Assembly (NCBI GenBank): GCA_037447655.1
Contig: JBBHKE010000078.1
Span: forward strand, 29,424 to 93,423
From: Zygnema cylindricum
Taxonomy: Eukaryota; Streptophyta; Zygnematophyceae; Zygnematales; Zygnemataceae
DNA: 64,000 nt
Direction of reading: 5' to 3'
Shown here: positions 1 to 11,232 of the stretch, one piece after another
Numbering within the stretch: position 1 is the stretch's first letter
How the letters are laid out: every line of letters starts with the position of its first letter
Notes under the pieces: model-generated
What the model was told of the DNA's origin: nothing
What the model saw: the letters and a program-made list of their open reading frames with translations, nothing else
Database searches by the model: none
Made by a program: the position numbers and the translations under genes

Positions 1-101
1 TGGCAATGCAATTCCGTGATTTTTTTACAGAATTAAAGGCGGTAACACATGTATAGAACACATTACATTTCAAAGTACAGTGCTGTTCTGTAATCTGTGA
101 C

Positions 102-174
102 GCTTTCATTTTCGCACATTGTAACGCTTCATTTTCGCACATTGTAAAGCTTCATTTTCGCACATTGTAACGCT
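102..174. repeat. Short tandem repeat, about 23 bp x 3
   Basis: Three consecutive near-identical units contain the core TTCATTTTCGCACATTGTAA, with one or two changes between units. No coding potential is seen. The rest of 1-961 is AT-rich intergenic DNA in which I recognise no gene. Confidence 0.8.
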
Positions 175-964
175 CTAAGGGTTTGTCCCATGTACTTGTA
201 ACTTAGCGAACTTACTTTGTATTTTAGCGCGGATCCGTCGGACCCGGTTATCAAGTATCCCTATGTCTGTAATGACGAAATCGTAACTTGCGCATGTGAC
301 GATTGTATACGTCAACAATACCTGTGACGGCTGTCAATGTATACAATCTGTGGTCGCACGTTATTTTTTGGAAGTGCGTGTGACGTTGCATTGTCTTACC
401 GTGACATTGTAGACGTACCGCCTTCCAGCCTGTGCCGTTTCACGGTTGAAGACGAGGCGCTTTGCCTTTGCGTCTCCCATCCGGTCGACGTGAAATGGCA
501 TCGGAATTTGAAGACCCTTACAAAAAAGAAATCCGTACTGAACGAAAACTGACAAAACCAAACAAATTGTGTACTTTTCTTTGTCGTATTCGAACGCTAA
601 CGGACAAAACATATCGAATTATATACTTTTCTTTGTCCTTGGAAATCGTATGAAATTTTTCGAAAATTACGGCACGTGCGAATATATGTTCCTATTTGTT
701 TATCGAAAAAACTTAGTTTTAAAACACATCGCGCATGTGTTTTAAAAGTAAGGTTGAAGATGACGTTTTTTGTAATGGAAGTGGGTCGAAAAACACAAGA
801 CGACAAATTTTCATACATCCTAAATTCGAGGATGACGTAGATTGTACTCTACAAATTTGCGATTTCTTCGCACGGTTGCAACTTAGGCAGTACGGCGCTA
901 ATTTTTACAGCAAAACGACAGAAAAAATCTCTTACTTATGCACATGGGGACATACCCTTAGTAA

Positions 965-1743
965 AGGTGAAGTTCCACTAAGACATTTTGTAATTGTACG
1001 GCCAACATTATAGAATCCACGTGCTCGAAAACATTATAGAATTTGAACGAAGTTCCATTTGCGCAGAGTCTGTAATCCACGTGCTCGAAATGAGTGGTAT
1101 CACGTAAGTCGATATCGGATATTGAAAATCGTCATTGATTTTCACACCGACCAAAAATCTTAATTTGCGTACCATGTACGTGTGTACCAGGTCATCGTGC
1201 AACACAACTTTTGTACTCTTTGCAGACGCCTTGTCAGGTACCACCTCATTTTTTTAGGGTTCCTGTTATTTCGCGTGACGAATGAGCGTTGGCAAAAATA
1301 GTGTGACGAATGGGCGCTAACAAAACTAGCGTGACGAAAGTGCGTTACGAGATTTCGTTTGTATTTTTTGTTGGATTTTTGAATGCATATATCGTGTGAG
1401 AATTTTTTTGATTTCCGTTGGTTGCCAACTTGACACGTATGCTAAATATCCCACGTGTCGCGGCTTAATCTTTTCTGTAATTGGTGATGTACCTCCCGAG
1501 GTGAATCACCAATCGGTGATATACCTCGTGAGGTACATCACCAATTACAGAAACTTTCGAAGCGAATGCTTCGCAAAAAAATATTCAACGGTCATCGTTA
1601 ACTCCCAGACTTTTGGAGAATATTGGCAAGATTCTCTGTAATGTTGTTTTCCCGATAAAAACAAAATAAGAGGTACGGTATAGTACGGAGAGGTATGAAT
1701 TTCTGTAAACAACCTCACTTTTAGTCTAATGGAGCTTCACCCT
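965..1743. mobile_element. Harbinger-like MITE (TIR about 19 bp, TSD TAA)
   Basis: The left end AGGTGAAGTTCCACTAAGAC is matched in reverse complement by the right end GGGTGAAGCTCCATTAGAC. The trinucleotide TAA stands directly outside both ends (962-964 and 1744-1746), which is the target preference of PIF/Harbinger transposons. No transposase ORF is present, so this is a non-autonomous element. The interior right of 1660 resembles, in reverse complement, the left end of the element at 24780-25446 (shared AAAAGTGAGG and the spacing around it), so the two are related. A near-perfect palindrome lies inside at 1474-1551. Confidence 0.7.
1474..1551. repeat. 78-bp near-perfect palindrome
   Basis: The outer arms 1474-1495 and 1530-1551 are perfect 22-bp inverted copies beginning TCTGTAATTGGTGATG. 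The inner part continues as an imperfect palindrome with about five mismatched pairs, so the whole 78 bp can fold into one hairpin. It lies inside the Harbinger-like element, and a 47-bp relative lies inside the other copy at 24981-25027. Confidence 0.9.
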
Positions 1744-2044
1744 AATACCTGTTTTTGTAAGGGGACGTGGCTGATTTCAATTCGTCCTTAAATAATATTG
1801 CTAACACTATTTTGTGGCTTTTGGCCAAAATAAGTCTCTACTCAATTAGTGTTATAAACTCTAATATTGATGGGCGGTTTGCTGTTAGCAAAGGGAGCCG
1901 ACCATCAGCCACTGTCGGCCGTACGTCCAATCATTGCCAGAAGTACTGTTATTTGTTTCCAGAACTGCCATAGAACGCCATTGTGGGATTTAACGCTTTA
2001 CAACGAAATTCTGGGAGGTTCGGCGCCTGGTAAAGCGTACGAGG

Positions 2045-2275
2045 GTACACCGTGTGTCGCTATGAGTGTTTTTGTTTTTTCTGCCACTTGAATGAAACAT
2101 CTTTAATCTTTTATCCGAAACAATTGTCGGATTTTGTATCTGACGGTTACGATTGAAAGGCAAGATTCTCACCTTTCCTGACAGTCTCCATTTGAACATC
2201 GAACAAGTGTGTACGGCATAGGATTATTTTAAGTGGCGAAAGATATGTTAACACTAACAGCGATACACGGTGTAC
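2045..2275. mobile_element. TACACCG-type MITE, copy 1
   Basis: The left terminus TACACCGTGTGTCGCTATGA and the right terminus ending AGCGATACACGGTGTA are inverted copies. Just inside each there is a second inverted block (TGCCACTT on the left, AAGTGGCGA on the right). There is no ORF of note. The same termini bound 15206-15398, 34532-35074 and 45547-46134. Confidence 0.75.
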
Positions 2276-3602
2276 TGTACCTTTTCCGACGCTCAGAAAG
2301 TTCGGGCACCCAGAATTTACGTGACAATCGTGCCATTGAAAAACTTCGTGTGCTCAATCTTCGATACTTCCAATGCTGAGATATTCATCGCCTTTCGCGC
2401 CGTTTTACTCTAGAACCGTACGGCTATTGAACAAAAGCCAGGTCTATCGCTGTTTCTGGTACCAGAAGCAATAAGCTGGCCGTACACCAGAAAAGTTACA
2501 GAACCACTCCCATAACTGTATGTATGACAGGCCATGAGCCCCTTACGTTTTTGCGGACCAATGTGCTTCTCCCAAAATTCTGAAAGCTGGCATCTCACGT
2601 TTCTCACATTTCTGCTGACGTCGAAATCACAGGCGATACTGCAGACATGGAAGCTACAGTAAAGACAGTATTTGTGTCCAAATACGTTTCGACGGCTGGC
2701 ACCTTGCGGTCCACTATTTTACTTGTTCCGCACTTGCCCGTATCAAAAGATCCAGACTGAATTTCAACAAAGGACAACCGGCCGGACAGCTCAGAAAGTA
2801 CAAACTTGCCTATCACTTATTCACCGTGGTAAACGACAAGGAGCAGGCCCTTAACGTACCCTTTCGTCGTACAGGACCTTGTCCCATGCGCGCTTGGCTT
2901 TCAGCTAAGAAAATCCAGTATTTAAACTCAGCTAGAGAGCATTCGATCGGAGGCAACCCTAAAAATACGAAAAATGCGATGTTTATGAAATTCTGCAAGT
3001 GAACTACAGTAGTGAAGACTGCAACGGCTGCTGAACATTCGTTTCTGGTTTCTTGCAGACGGAGCTTAAGTTTATTTTTTGAGAAAATTATCGATTTCTT
3101 ATCCTACGTTTCGCAGGAGACATAGATTTTTGAGACTATTTGAAGACATTCCTTTGGATAAATAAGAGTGGTCAGGTTAAGATGATAAAAAAGCGTTAGC
3201 TGCTGGAAACAGCTTCAGGATTAATGTCAATATGCTTGACAATGTACGTAGGTTTCTACCAACAAACTGGAACTTTCTCTGCCACTTTTCCGGGAGTTCC
3301 ATAAAAGGAATGTGTGACAGGTCCAAAAGCTCCGCTTAAAAGCAAAGCAGGTTACACGAGGATGTTTGAAGCTGACAAATGTTTATATGAAAACAATTAG
3401 GTTTGCAAAGTACGAAAACCCTTCCTTGCAGTTACGACGTACGTTCTCTACTGAATGCTTTTCTCCACACGTGTATCACTACAGAGAATGCCAGGTGCGA
3501 GAAACTGTGCTGCAGTTTTTTTGAAGAACTGAGAAGTAATCCATGTTCTGTGCTCTTTTCCTCCGTGCAATTCCTATGTATGAGCTGTGATTGCTGAAAA
3601 TC
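2276..3602. other. Intergenic / possible 5' leader of the kinase gene
   Basis: No ORF here resembles a known protein. The kinase frame is closed by TGA at 3588-3590, so the coding start is placed at ATG 3603. Extra upstream exons of the kinase gene could exist here (for example after the AG at 3427), but nothing supports them by homology. Confidence 0.4.
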
Positions 3603-3852
3603 ATGGAGGATCCTGTCTTCTCAGTGTTGCACCTCATCAAGGCAACAAGTAACTTCTCAGAAGACAGCTTTGTCGGCAAAGGTATCATCGGTGAGGTGTA
3701 CAAGGGACATGTTTTTGGTACTCTTATTGCTGTAAGGAGACTGTATGAAGGATGCGATGTGGAATATTTTAAAACGGAGGCAAAAGTACTTTATAGACTT
3801 CACCATCCGCACGTTGTGCTTTTAATGGGCTGTTCGCCCGATGGACGGTATA
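3603..3852 (+). CDS. Kinase N-lobe exon, cut by the Copia insertion
   Basis: It encodes residues 1-83 plus one base of codon 84. The lead-in FSVLHLIKATSNFSED is typical of plant RLK/RLCK kinases. The glycine-rich loop is GKGIIGEVYKG (25-35). The beta-3 motif normally reading VA[IV]K is IAVR here, so the ATP-anchoring lysine is Arg45. A candidate alpha-C glutamate is in FKTEAKVL (Glu59), followed by LHHPHVVLLMG. The reading frame runs straight into the LTR and stops there. After the element the same codon continues as IVSEYMAGGSL, showing the exon was continuous before insertion. Confidence 0.85.
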
Positions 3853-6800
3853 TGTTAGGATATTGTACTGAGCACTTACTTAGCGACGAGATACTCTCGT
3901 AGCTAAATTAGCGACGACTAGCGACGAAAGTTGTTTCGTCGCTAGATATTTGAAGTGACGTAGAAAGTTAGCGACGAAGTAGTTTCGTCGCTGGATATTT
4001 GAAGGGACGTAGAAATTAAGTGTTCGTTTCGTTTCACGTATGTTTGAATAGTACTATAGAAGTGACGTGGAAATTGCTTGGTAGTTTCGGTTCACGTAAG
4101 TTCAAGTCATACCGTGTGATTCAAGTTGGTTCGCGGTTGACTTTCCTAGTCGTACCGTGTTGTTCAAGTCGGTTCAACGTATTGGTCGTGCTTTTTACCA
4201 CGTTGATTCCTACGCGTTTCTAGTCGTGTACCTATATATATTAGTTGAGACTTCGTGGTAGAATTATCTTTAAGGAGGCGTAGCTTGTTAAGGAGGCGTA
4301 GAAAGATCGGAAGTAAAATGAAGGAAGAAAAGAAGTTGTATTTGCATTGTACTTAATATATTGAATATCTTTTTGGAGGAACACCAGTGTTGTGTGTGTA
4401 TTTTATTTGGTTTGTAATCTTTCAATTGGTATCGGAGCGGGTTACTGGCAACATTTGCCGGTATGGCGGAGAAAGGAAAATCCCCGGCGGAAGCTAGTGG
4501 GGGAGTTAGTGGAGGAGGAGTTACAGGGACACAATATGATGAGTATGACGAATGGGGGGAGAAAAATGTGAAGATGGACGAAGGAACGTTTGAACGCTTT
4601 CAAGAGTTTCTCAAAACACAAGAAGATGATGGAGATGGAGGAGTAAGTGGAGACTCACGCAACTCTAAGAAAATACAAAAAAAAAAGAAGGGAAAATCTA
4701 AACTTTATGAGGAAGAGGAGGAGAGCGAAGATGATGATTTTAAAGTGTTTAATAAAACCATCGTCTTCACGGGTTCCAACTATGCAATTTGGAAGAGATA
4801 CATTCGAGGAGCATTCACACCGAAAAAACTTTGGGACATCGTTATCGGGGAAGAAACACGACCGGATCCTTCCGTGGATCCATCCGGAGCACATAAGTGG
4901 GACAAGAAAGATATGGCGGCCTCCACCGCACTTATACAAAGTTGTGCTAGTTCTATGCATGAACACCTTCTAACTCATGATAGGGCTTTTGATTGTTGGA
5001 CCGCTTTGCAAAATGCGTTTGAAAATGGATTTGAGGCAAATGAAAATTATCTCTTTGAGGAGTATATTGGGTTTAGAATGAAGGAGAATGAGTCCATAGA
5101 TGATGGAGTCAAAAGGTTTAATGTTATCATAGAACAACTTAACTCACTCAATAACTTCCCTACAGAAAAAGAGAGGTTGTTTGTTTTCATGAGGAGTCTT
5201 CCAAGCAAGTTTGCGGTAGCAAAGGAGGTCATCAAGGGACGAGAGAAACCAACAATGGCATACGCTATCAATCACTTGAAAAGTACGGAGAAGGAGAAAG
5301 CAACACCGAAAGAGGAAAACAAGGGGTCATCCTACCAGAGTTATCAAGAGGAGGATGACGGAGGAGCTTACAACTTTAGGGGATCTAGGGGGAGAGGAGG
5401 TGGACATCGTGGACGAGGAGGCAGGTCACAGGGCCGAGGGAGAGGCTCATATCTTCGTGATACCTCTCAGATGACTTGTTACAATTGTAACGAGATTGGG
5501 CATGGCTCTTTTGAATGCCCAGACAAAAGCAAACAGTGTAACGTTTGTCATAAATGGGGACACACTGGTCGCGGTTGTTATCAAAACAAGGGAAACAATC
5601 GCGGAGGGGGACAATTTAGAGGCGGAGGAAGTGGAGGAAGTGGAAGTAGCTCATCAGGTAGAGGGGATTTTGTTGGGGATGGGCCAATGGGACAGGATCA
5701 AGAATTTTTCGTTTCACTCATTGAGGAATCACAGGAAAAGGAGGATATTCTATTTCACACACGAGGCAAGGAGAGTAAGGGAAAATTTAACAGTTGGATC
5801 ATAGATTCAGGTGCCACACATCACATGTGTTCAGATCCAGGACTATTCAGTGACATTAGAAAACTCACTATACCAAAATCCATCATAGTGGCTAATGGTT
5901 CAATGATGGTCATCGATACAGTGGGAACAGTACGGTTGGATCTACCAACACAAGATAGGGAAGGGAAAACTAGAGTCAATAGAGTACGCTTTAACAATGT
6001 GCTTTATAATCCAGGGGGGTGCATTAATCTCTTAAGTGTCCCACAGCTTCAAAAGAAAGGAGGAAGAGCCACATGCTTAGAAGGAGGTAGAATCATTTTG
6101 AGTAGTAAAACAGGGCCATTTGCAGAAGGCATTGTGACTGAAAATATGCAAAGTAGGCTGATTTGGAGAAAACCAGAAAATAGGACGGCAGATGAAGAAG
6201 GTCATCTCCATTCGGCAGAAGTCAACAAGGAGGACCTGACGTTGTGGCACCATCTATGTGTCATACTTCAGAGAGTAACATTAAGGAGATGATTCGTCAT
6301 GGGGCGGTTCGAGGGCTAGAAGTGGCAACACGAGAGAAGGTCATTGGATGTGTTGGATGCACAAAAAGGAAACATAAAAGGAAGCCTCATCCGGGGAAAG
6401 ATCTTCAATTCAAAGTGAATGCCCCACTAGATCTAGTCCATGTAGATCTTTGTGGGGACACACATCTAGAAACCATTGGAAAAAATAGTACATTATGGTG
6501 ATATTTGATGATTTCAGCAGAAAGACATGGGTATATCTTTTAAAAGCTAAGTCAGACGCTCTTGAAACATTTAAAGACTTTGTGGTCATGGCTGAGAGGG
6601 AAAGTGGGAGGCAGGTAAAGGCGGTATGCTCAGACTGAGGAGGTGAATTTTTTGCTTTCGCCGATTACTGTAAAGAGACGCGGATTAAGCAGCAGTTCAC
6701 GGCTCCTTATTCCCCACAATCCAATGGAATTGCAGAGAGGAAGAATCGGACATTGCAAGAGATGGTATGCACCATGCTCCATACGACGAAACTCACGCAT

Positions 6801-9800
6801 CGTATTTGGGGAGAAGCAATCAGGGCAGCTAACCATATTACCAACAATAGAATAAACTCCGCTTTGGGCAACAAAACACTGGAGGAACTTTGGAGTGGAC
6901 AAACACCTACGGTAAAACACTTAAGGATTTGGGGATGTGAGGCTATGGGATAAATAGAGGAAAGAAATGAAGAGGGAAAGTTTGCTGCCCGGTCATGGGA
7001 AGGATATTTTGTGGGATATAGTGAAAACTCAATGCAGTATATGATTTACAACCCAGTCACTAGAAGGGTTAAAGAGTCTAGAAATGTGGAGTTTAATGAG
7101 AACTTGGAATGGATGGTGAAGGGAGCTAATGAGTCTAAACGAGCTCAAGATTATGAGGAGGAAAGTCATTATGAGAAGTTCACTAGAGAGGAGGAGGAAG
7201 AGGACGAAGTTTTGTCAGAGGTAGGGACGAAGAAAAAGGTGCGATTTGTAGAGAAACCTTTAGAGAAAGTTTCGACACCTAAGCTTAGCGGCACCAAATA
7301 CAAGGAGACAAGGTCACCAGAGAATCATCCACAGGCATTGACAACGTGACATCAGAAGAGACACCCCTAGAGAAGGAGGATGATGACAAGATTGAGCACA
7401 GTGATTCGGATAAAGAATTTGCAGATGACGTACGGAGAAGTAAAAGATCCAATAAAGGGAAGGCACCGGAACGATTTTCACCTGAACAGTCATATAAAAA
7501 GCAAACCAGCTACCAGAGGGCAATTTCCGAAATCAGAGAAGGAAGAGCGGAATCCTTTCTCTTATGAAAGGCAATTACAGAAAATCGTCCGGCGGATCCT
7601 CAATCATACCAAGAGGCTCGAGACTCGGACGAATGGGAGGAGAAGTGGAAACCGGCGTTTATCAAAGAATTTAATTCTGTAAAATCGAATGGATGTTTTG
7701 AAGAGGTAGATTTGCCGGTTGGTAAGAAGGCGATTGACTCAAAGTGGGTTTTTAAGACAAAGACGGGAGCTTCGGGAGAAATTCTTAAGTATAAGGCGCG
7801 GTTAGTATGTAAAGGCTTTCAGCAGAAGGAGGGTATTGATTATTCTGAGACTTTTGCTCCTGTGGTTAAGTTTGATTCTTTGCGAGCAATTATTGCAATG
7901 GCGGCGGCGGAAGGAATGCATATCAAACAGATGGATGTAGAGACAGCTTTCTTAAATGGAGAACTAGAAGAGGAGGTGTATATGAAAATTCCAGAAGGAG
8001 TTCCTGGAAAGAATGGAAAAGTATGGAGGTTGTGGAAGGCTTTGTATGGTTTGAAGCAGGCACCAAGAACATGGAACCATAAGCTTCACAAGGTCTTACT
8101 AATTTTGGGATTTAGGAGGCTTACTGCAGATTGTGGAGTGTATATTCGGGGAGAAGGTAGGGACATGGTAATCTTCAGTGTTTACGTAGATGATTTCATT
8201 TCTATCTCTCACAACTTGGATTTACTTGAAGAATTAAAGATTGAATTTCGGAAGTATTTTAAAATCACAGATTTAGGAGATGCACAATACATTGTGGGAG
8301 TTCAGATTCAGAGAAGGAGGAACGGAGATATTAAGTTAAGCCAGGAACAATATGCAAAAGAGGTACTTGAAAGATTTGGGTTTTTAGATTGTAAGCCACT
8401 TGGAACTCCCCTTGATCCTCGTGATAAGCTTTCTAATTTTGTTAAAAGTCCCGACGTTGATGCCCCGTATAGGGAGGCGGTCGGAAGCTTAATGTATTTG
8501 AGTGTCGGTACTAGGCCAGACATTAGTGCTGCAGTAAGCGTGGTTAGTCGGTATTGTAGCAATCCGAAAAAAATACATTGGGAGGCAGTGAAGAGAATCT
8601 TTAGATATTTGGCTGGAACACTTAGTCTTGGAATTGTTTATAGGAAGGGTGAGGGCTTGAGTTGTTATGGATATTGTGATGCCGACTATGGAGGAGACCA
8701 TGATACAGGAAGGTCTACTTCAGGATATGTGTTTTTACTTGCAGGAGGAGCGATCTCGTGGAATTCCCGTTTGCAACCTACTGTGGCACTTTCATCAACG
8801 GAGGCGGAGTATATGGCAGCATGTCATGCTGCGAAGAATGCTGTGTGGATTAAAGAATTTTTATCGGAGGTTGGAGTGGAAAAAGAATGCATGCAAATAT
8901 TAAGTGATAATATGTCTTCCATTGCACTTAGTAAAAATCCTATTTTGCATAAGCGCACTAAACACATTAAAATTCAGTGGCATTTTGTTCGAGATTTGGT
9001 TGCGGAAAAAGAAGTTGAATTTTCGTTTGTTCCTACAGAAGAACAAGCTGCTGATATGTTAACCAAAGCAGCATTGAAGGAAGTCTATGAAATGGGAAAG
9101 AAGTTAGTGGGCATGGAGTAAGAGGGGGCTTTAAGTGTCTCAGTAAGAGGGGGAATGTTAGGATATTGTACTGAGCACTTACTTAGCGACGAGATACTCT
9201 CGTAGCTAAATTAGCGACGACTAGCGACGAAAGTTGTTTCGTCGCTAGATATTTGAAGTGACGTAGAAAGTTAGCGACGAAGTAGTTTCGTCGCTGGATA
9301 TTTGAAGGGACGTAGAAATTAAGTGTTCGTTTCGTTTCACGTATGTTTGAATAGTACTATAGAAGTGACGTGGAAATTGCTTGGTAGTTTCGGTTCACGT
9401 AAGTTCAAGTCATACCGTGTGATTCAAGTTGGTTCGCGGTTGACTTTCCTAGTCGTACCGTGTTGTTCAAGTCGGTTCAACGTATTGGTCGTGCTTTTTA
9501 CCACGTTGATTCCTACGCGTTTCTAGTCGTGTACCTATATATATTAGTTGAGACTTCGTGGTAGAATTATCTTTAAGGAGGCGTAGCTTGTTAAGGAGGC
9601 GTAGAAAGATCGGAAGTAAAATGAAGGAAGAAAAGAAGTTGTATTTGCATTGTACTTAATATATTGAATATCTTTTTGGAGGAACACCAGTGTTGTGTGT
9701 GTATTTTATTTGGTTTGTAATCTTTCAGTATATTGTGAGTGAGTACATGGCAGGAGGCAGTCTCCTTGACAAACTCAAAGCGTCCGCAGATCTAGCCTCT

Positions 9801-11200
9801 GGTGCTCCTCTTACTTGGAAAGACCGCATTCGCATTGCGTCGGAAACGGCCTCGGCTCTCACTTACTTGCACAGTCTCGGTGTGTTGCATCGAGACTTGA
9901 AGCCCGCCAATGTGCTTCTAGACAGCAACAATGTCTCTAAGATAAGTGACGTTGGTCTCACTAAACTGGTGAGGCCAGGAGAGTCATCGACAGGGAATCG
10001 AAGCTGGAAGCTTCAGGGTACTGCTGGTGAGCTTCCCTTTCAAGCAGCCCCTCCTTCCTCCTTCCGCCTTTTCTATTTTTTTTTCTATCCTTTTTCTTTC
10101 TCTTCAGCTCTTTTTTGTTCCTACCTGGCTTGGATGTTACTGCATGCACTGACTTTAATGCTACGTTTGACACCTTAACAAAAATAACTTTCATGGCTTT
10201 CATGGCCAAAAATGGCATCCATGCGTTTTATTTCATTCACATTTTTTCTACGTGTTACATTTGGCTTTGATTTCCTTATTATTGGTTTACAAATATCACT
10301 GAACTTTGTTGGCGTCATGCATTTATGTGAAAGCTTGCAAGGAAACCATTTATTTATTATTATCATTTGTTTTTTGTACCTGCTACTGGCAGGTTACATT
10401 GATCCACATCACGTGATCTCAGGAAAGGTGACAAAGCAAACCGACATTTATTCCCTTGGTCTTGTAATTCTTCAGCTCATGACTGGCATTTTTCGAATAC
10501 AGGATATACACGAGCTCTTGGGAACATGTAGCAACACTTCTCCACGAAATGATATTTTGTTGAGTCGTTTCCAAGAAAAACTTGACAGAAATGCAGGTGA
10601 ATGGGATGAAAAAATTTCTAAGCAAGTGTTGACTCTTGCGCTTCAATGTACGGCTCGTTCTACGAATGTGAGGCCCGGGCTCGAAAGCTACATTCAGCCA
10701 AAGTTGCAGAGATTGCTGGAGGAAGCAGTGGTGGTAAGGAATTTCTCACTTTTTTCACTCATGCCTCTTTTATGCTTTTGTTAGTATTATACTTCCGATT
10801 GATCTAAACGCTTTTGCCACATGTCGTCTTTGACCTTTTTTTAATGTGAGGAGCTGAGATAGTAGGGATGACGACAGCTTCTGCGTGAATAAAGCTTCTT
10901 TAGAAAGTAAAGAAGTTTTGTCTTTGTTTTTTTTTTGTTTTTGATGTTCTTATTTTTTAATTCTGCACCGGTGAATGTTAAGGTTGCTGTGTAGAATATC
11001 TGTGGTTTCTGTCTCAATCTTAAGTTTGTCGGCTTTTCTTTTAGGTGATGAATGTTGAAAAGGTATTTAAATGGGGTTTGCCTTAGATCTGAGGTGATGA
11101 TGAGAATCTCAGTTCTGATCTTCTGTGAACTGCCTCTACCAAACATTTGGCTCTCCCTCACTCTCTCCCTCCATCCCTCCCTCCTTCCCCACTCCCCCCT

Positions 11201-11232
<32 letters not shown>

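Larger units (their letters stand above)
3853..9727 (+). mobile_element. Copia-1: recent LTR retrotransposon in the kinase exon
   Basis: This 5875-bp Ty1/copia element runs LTR-PBS-gag-PR-IN-RT-RH-PPT-LTR. The two 572-bp LTRs look identical by eye, start TG and end CA, and are flanked by a perfect 5-bp target duplication GTATA (3848-3852 and 9728-9732). The domain order with integrase before reverse transcriptase defines Copia. The middle (integrase) region contains frameshifts and stops although the LTRs are identical. The element is unrelated in LTR sequence and primer site to the Copia group in the right third of the window. Confidence 0.97.

Noticed and set aside
102-174. CRISPR-like array
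   Set aside because: The units are tandem without unique spacers, and the genome is eukaryotic.
3403-3597. ORF just upstream of the kinase start as an N-terminal exon
   Set aside because: It is in another frame, ends with TGA at 3595-3597, and shows no domain; no splice pair joins it convincingly to the kinase frame.
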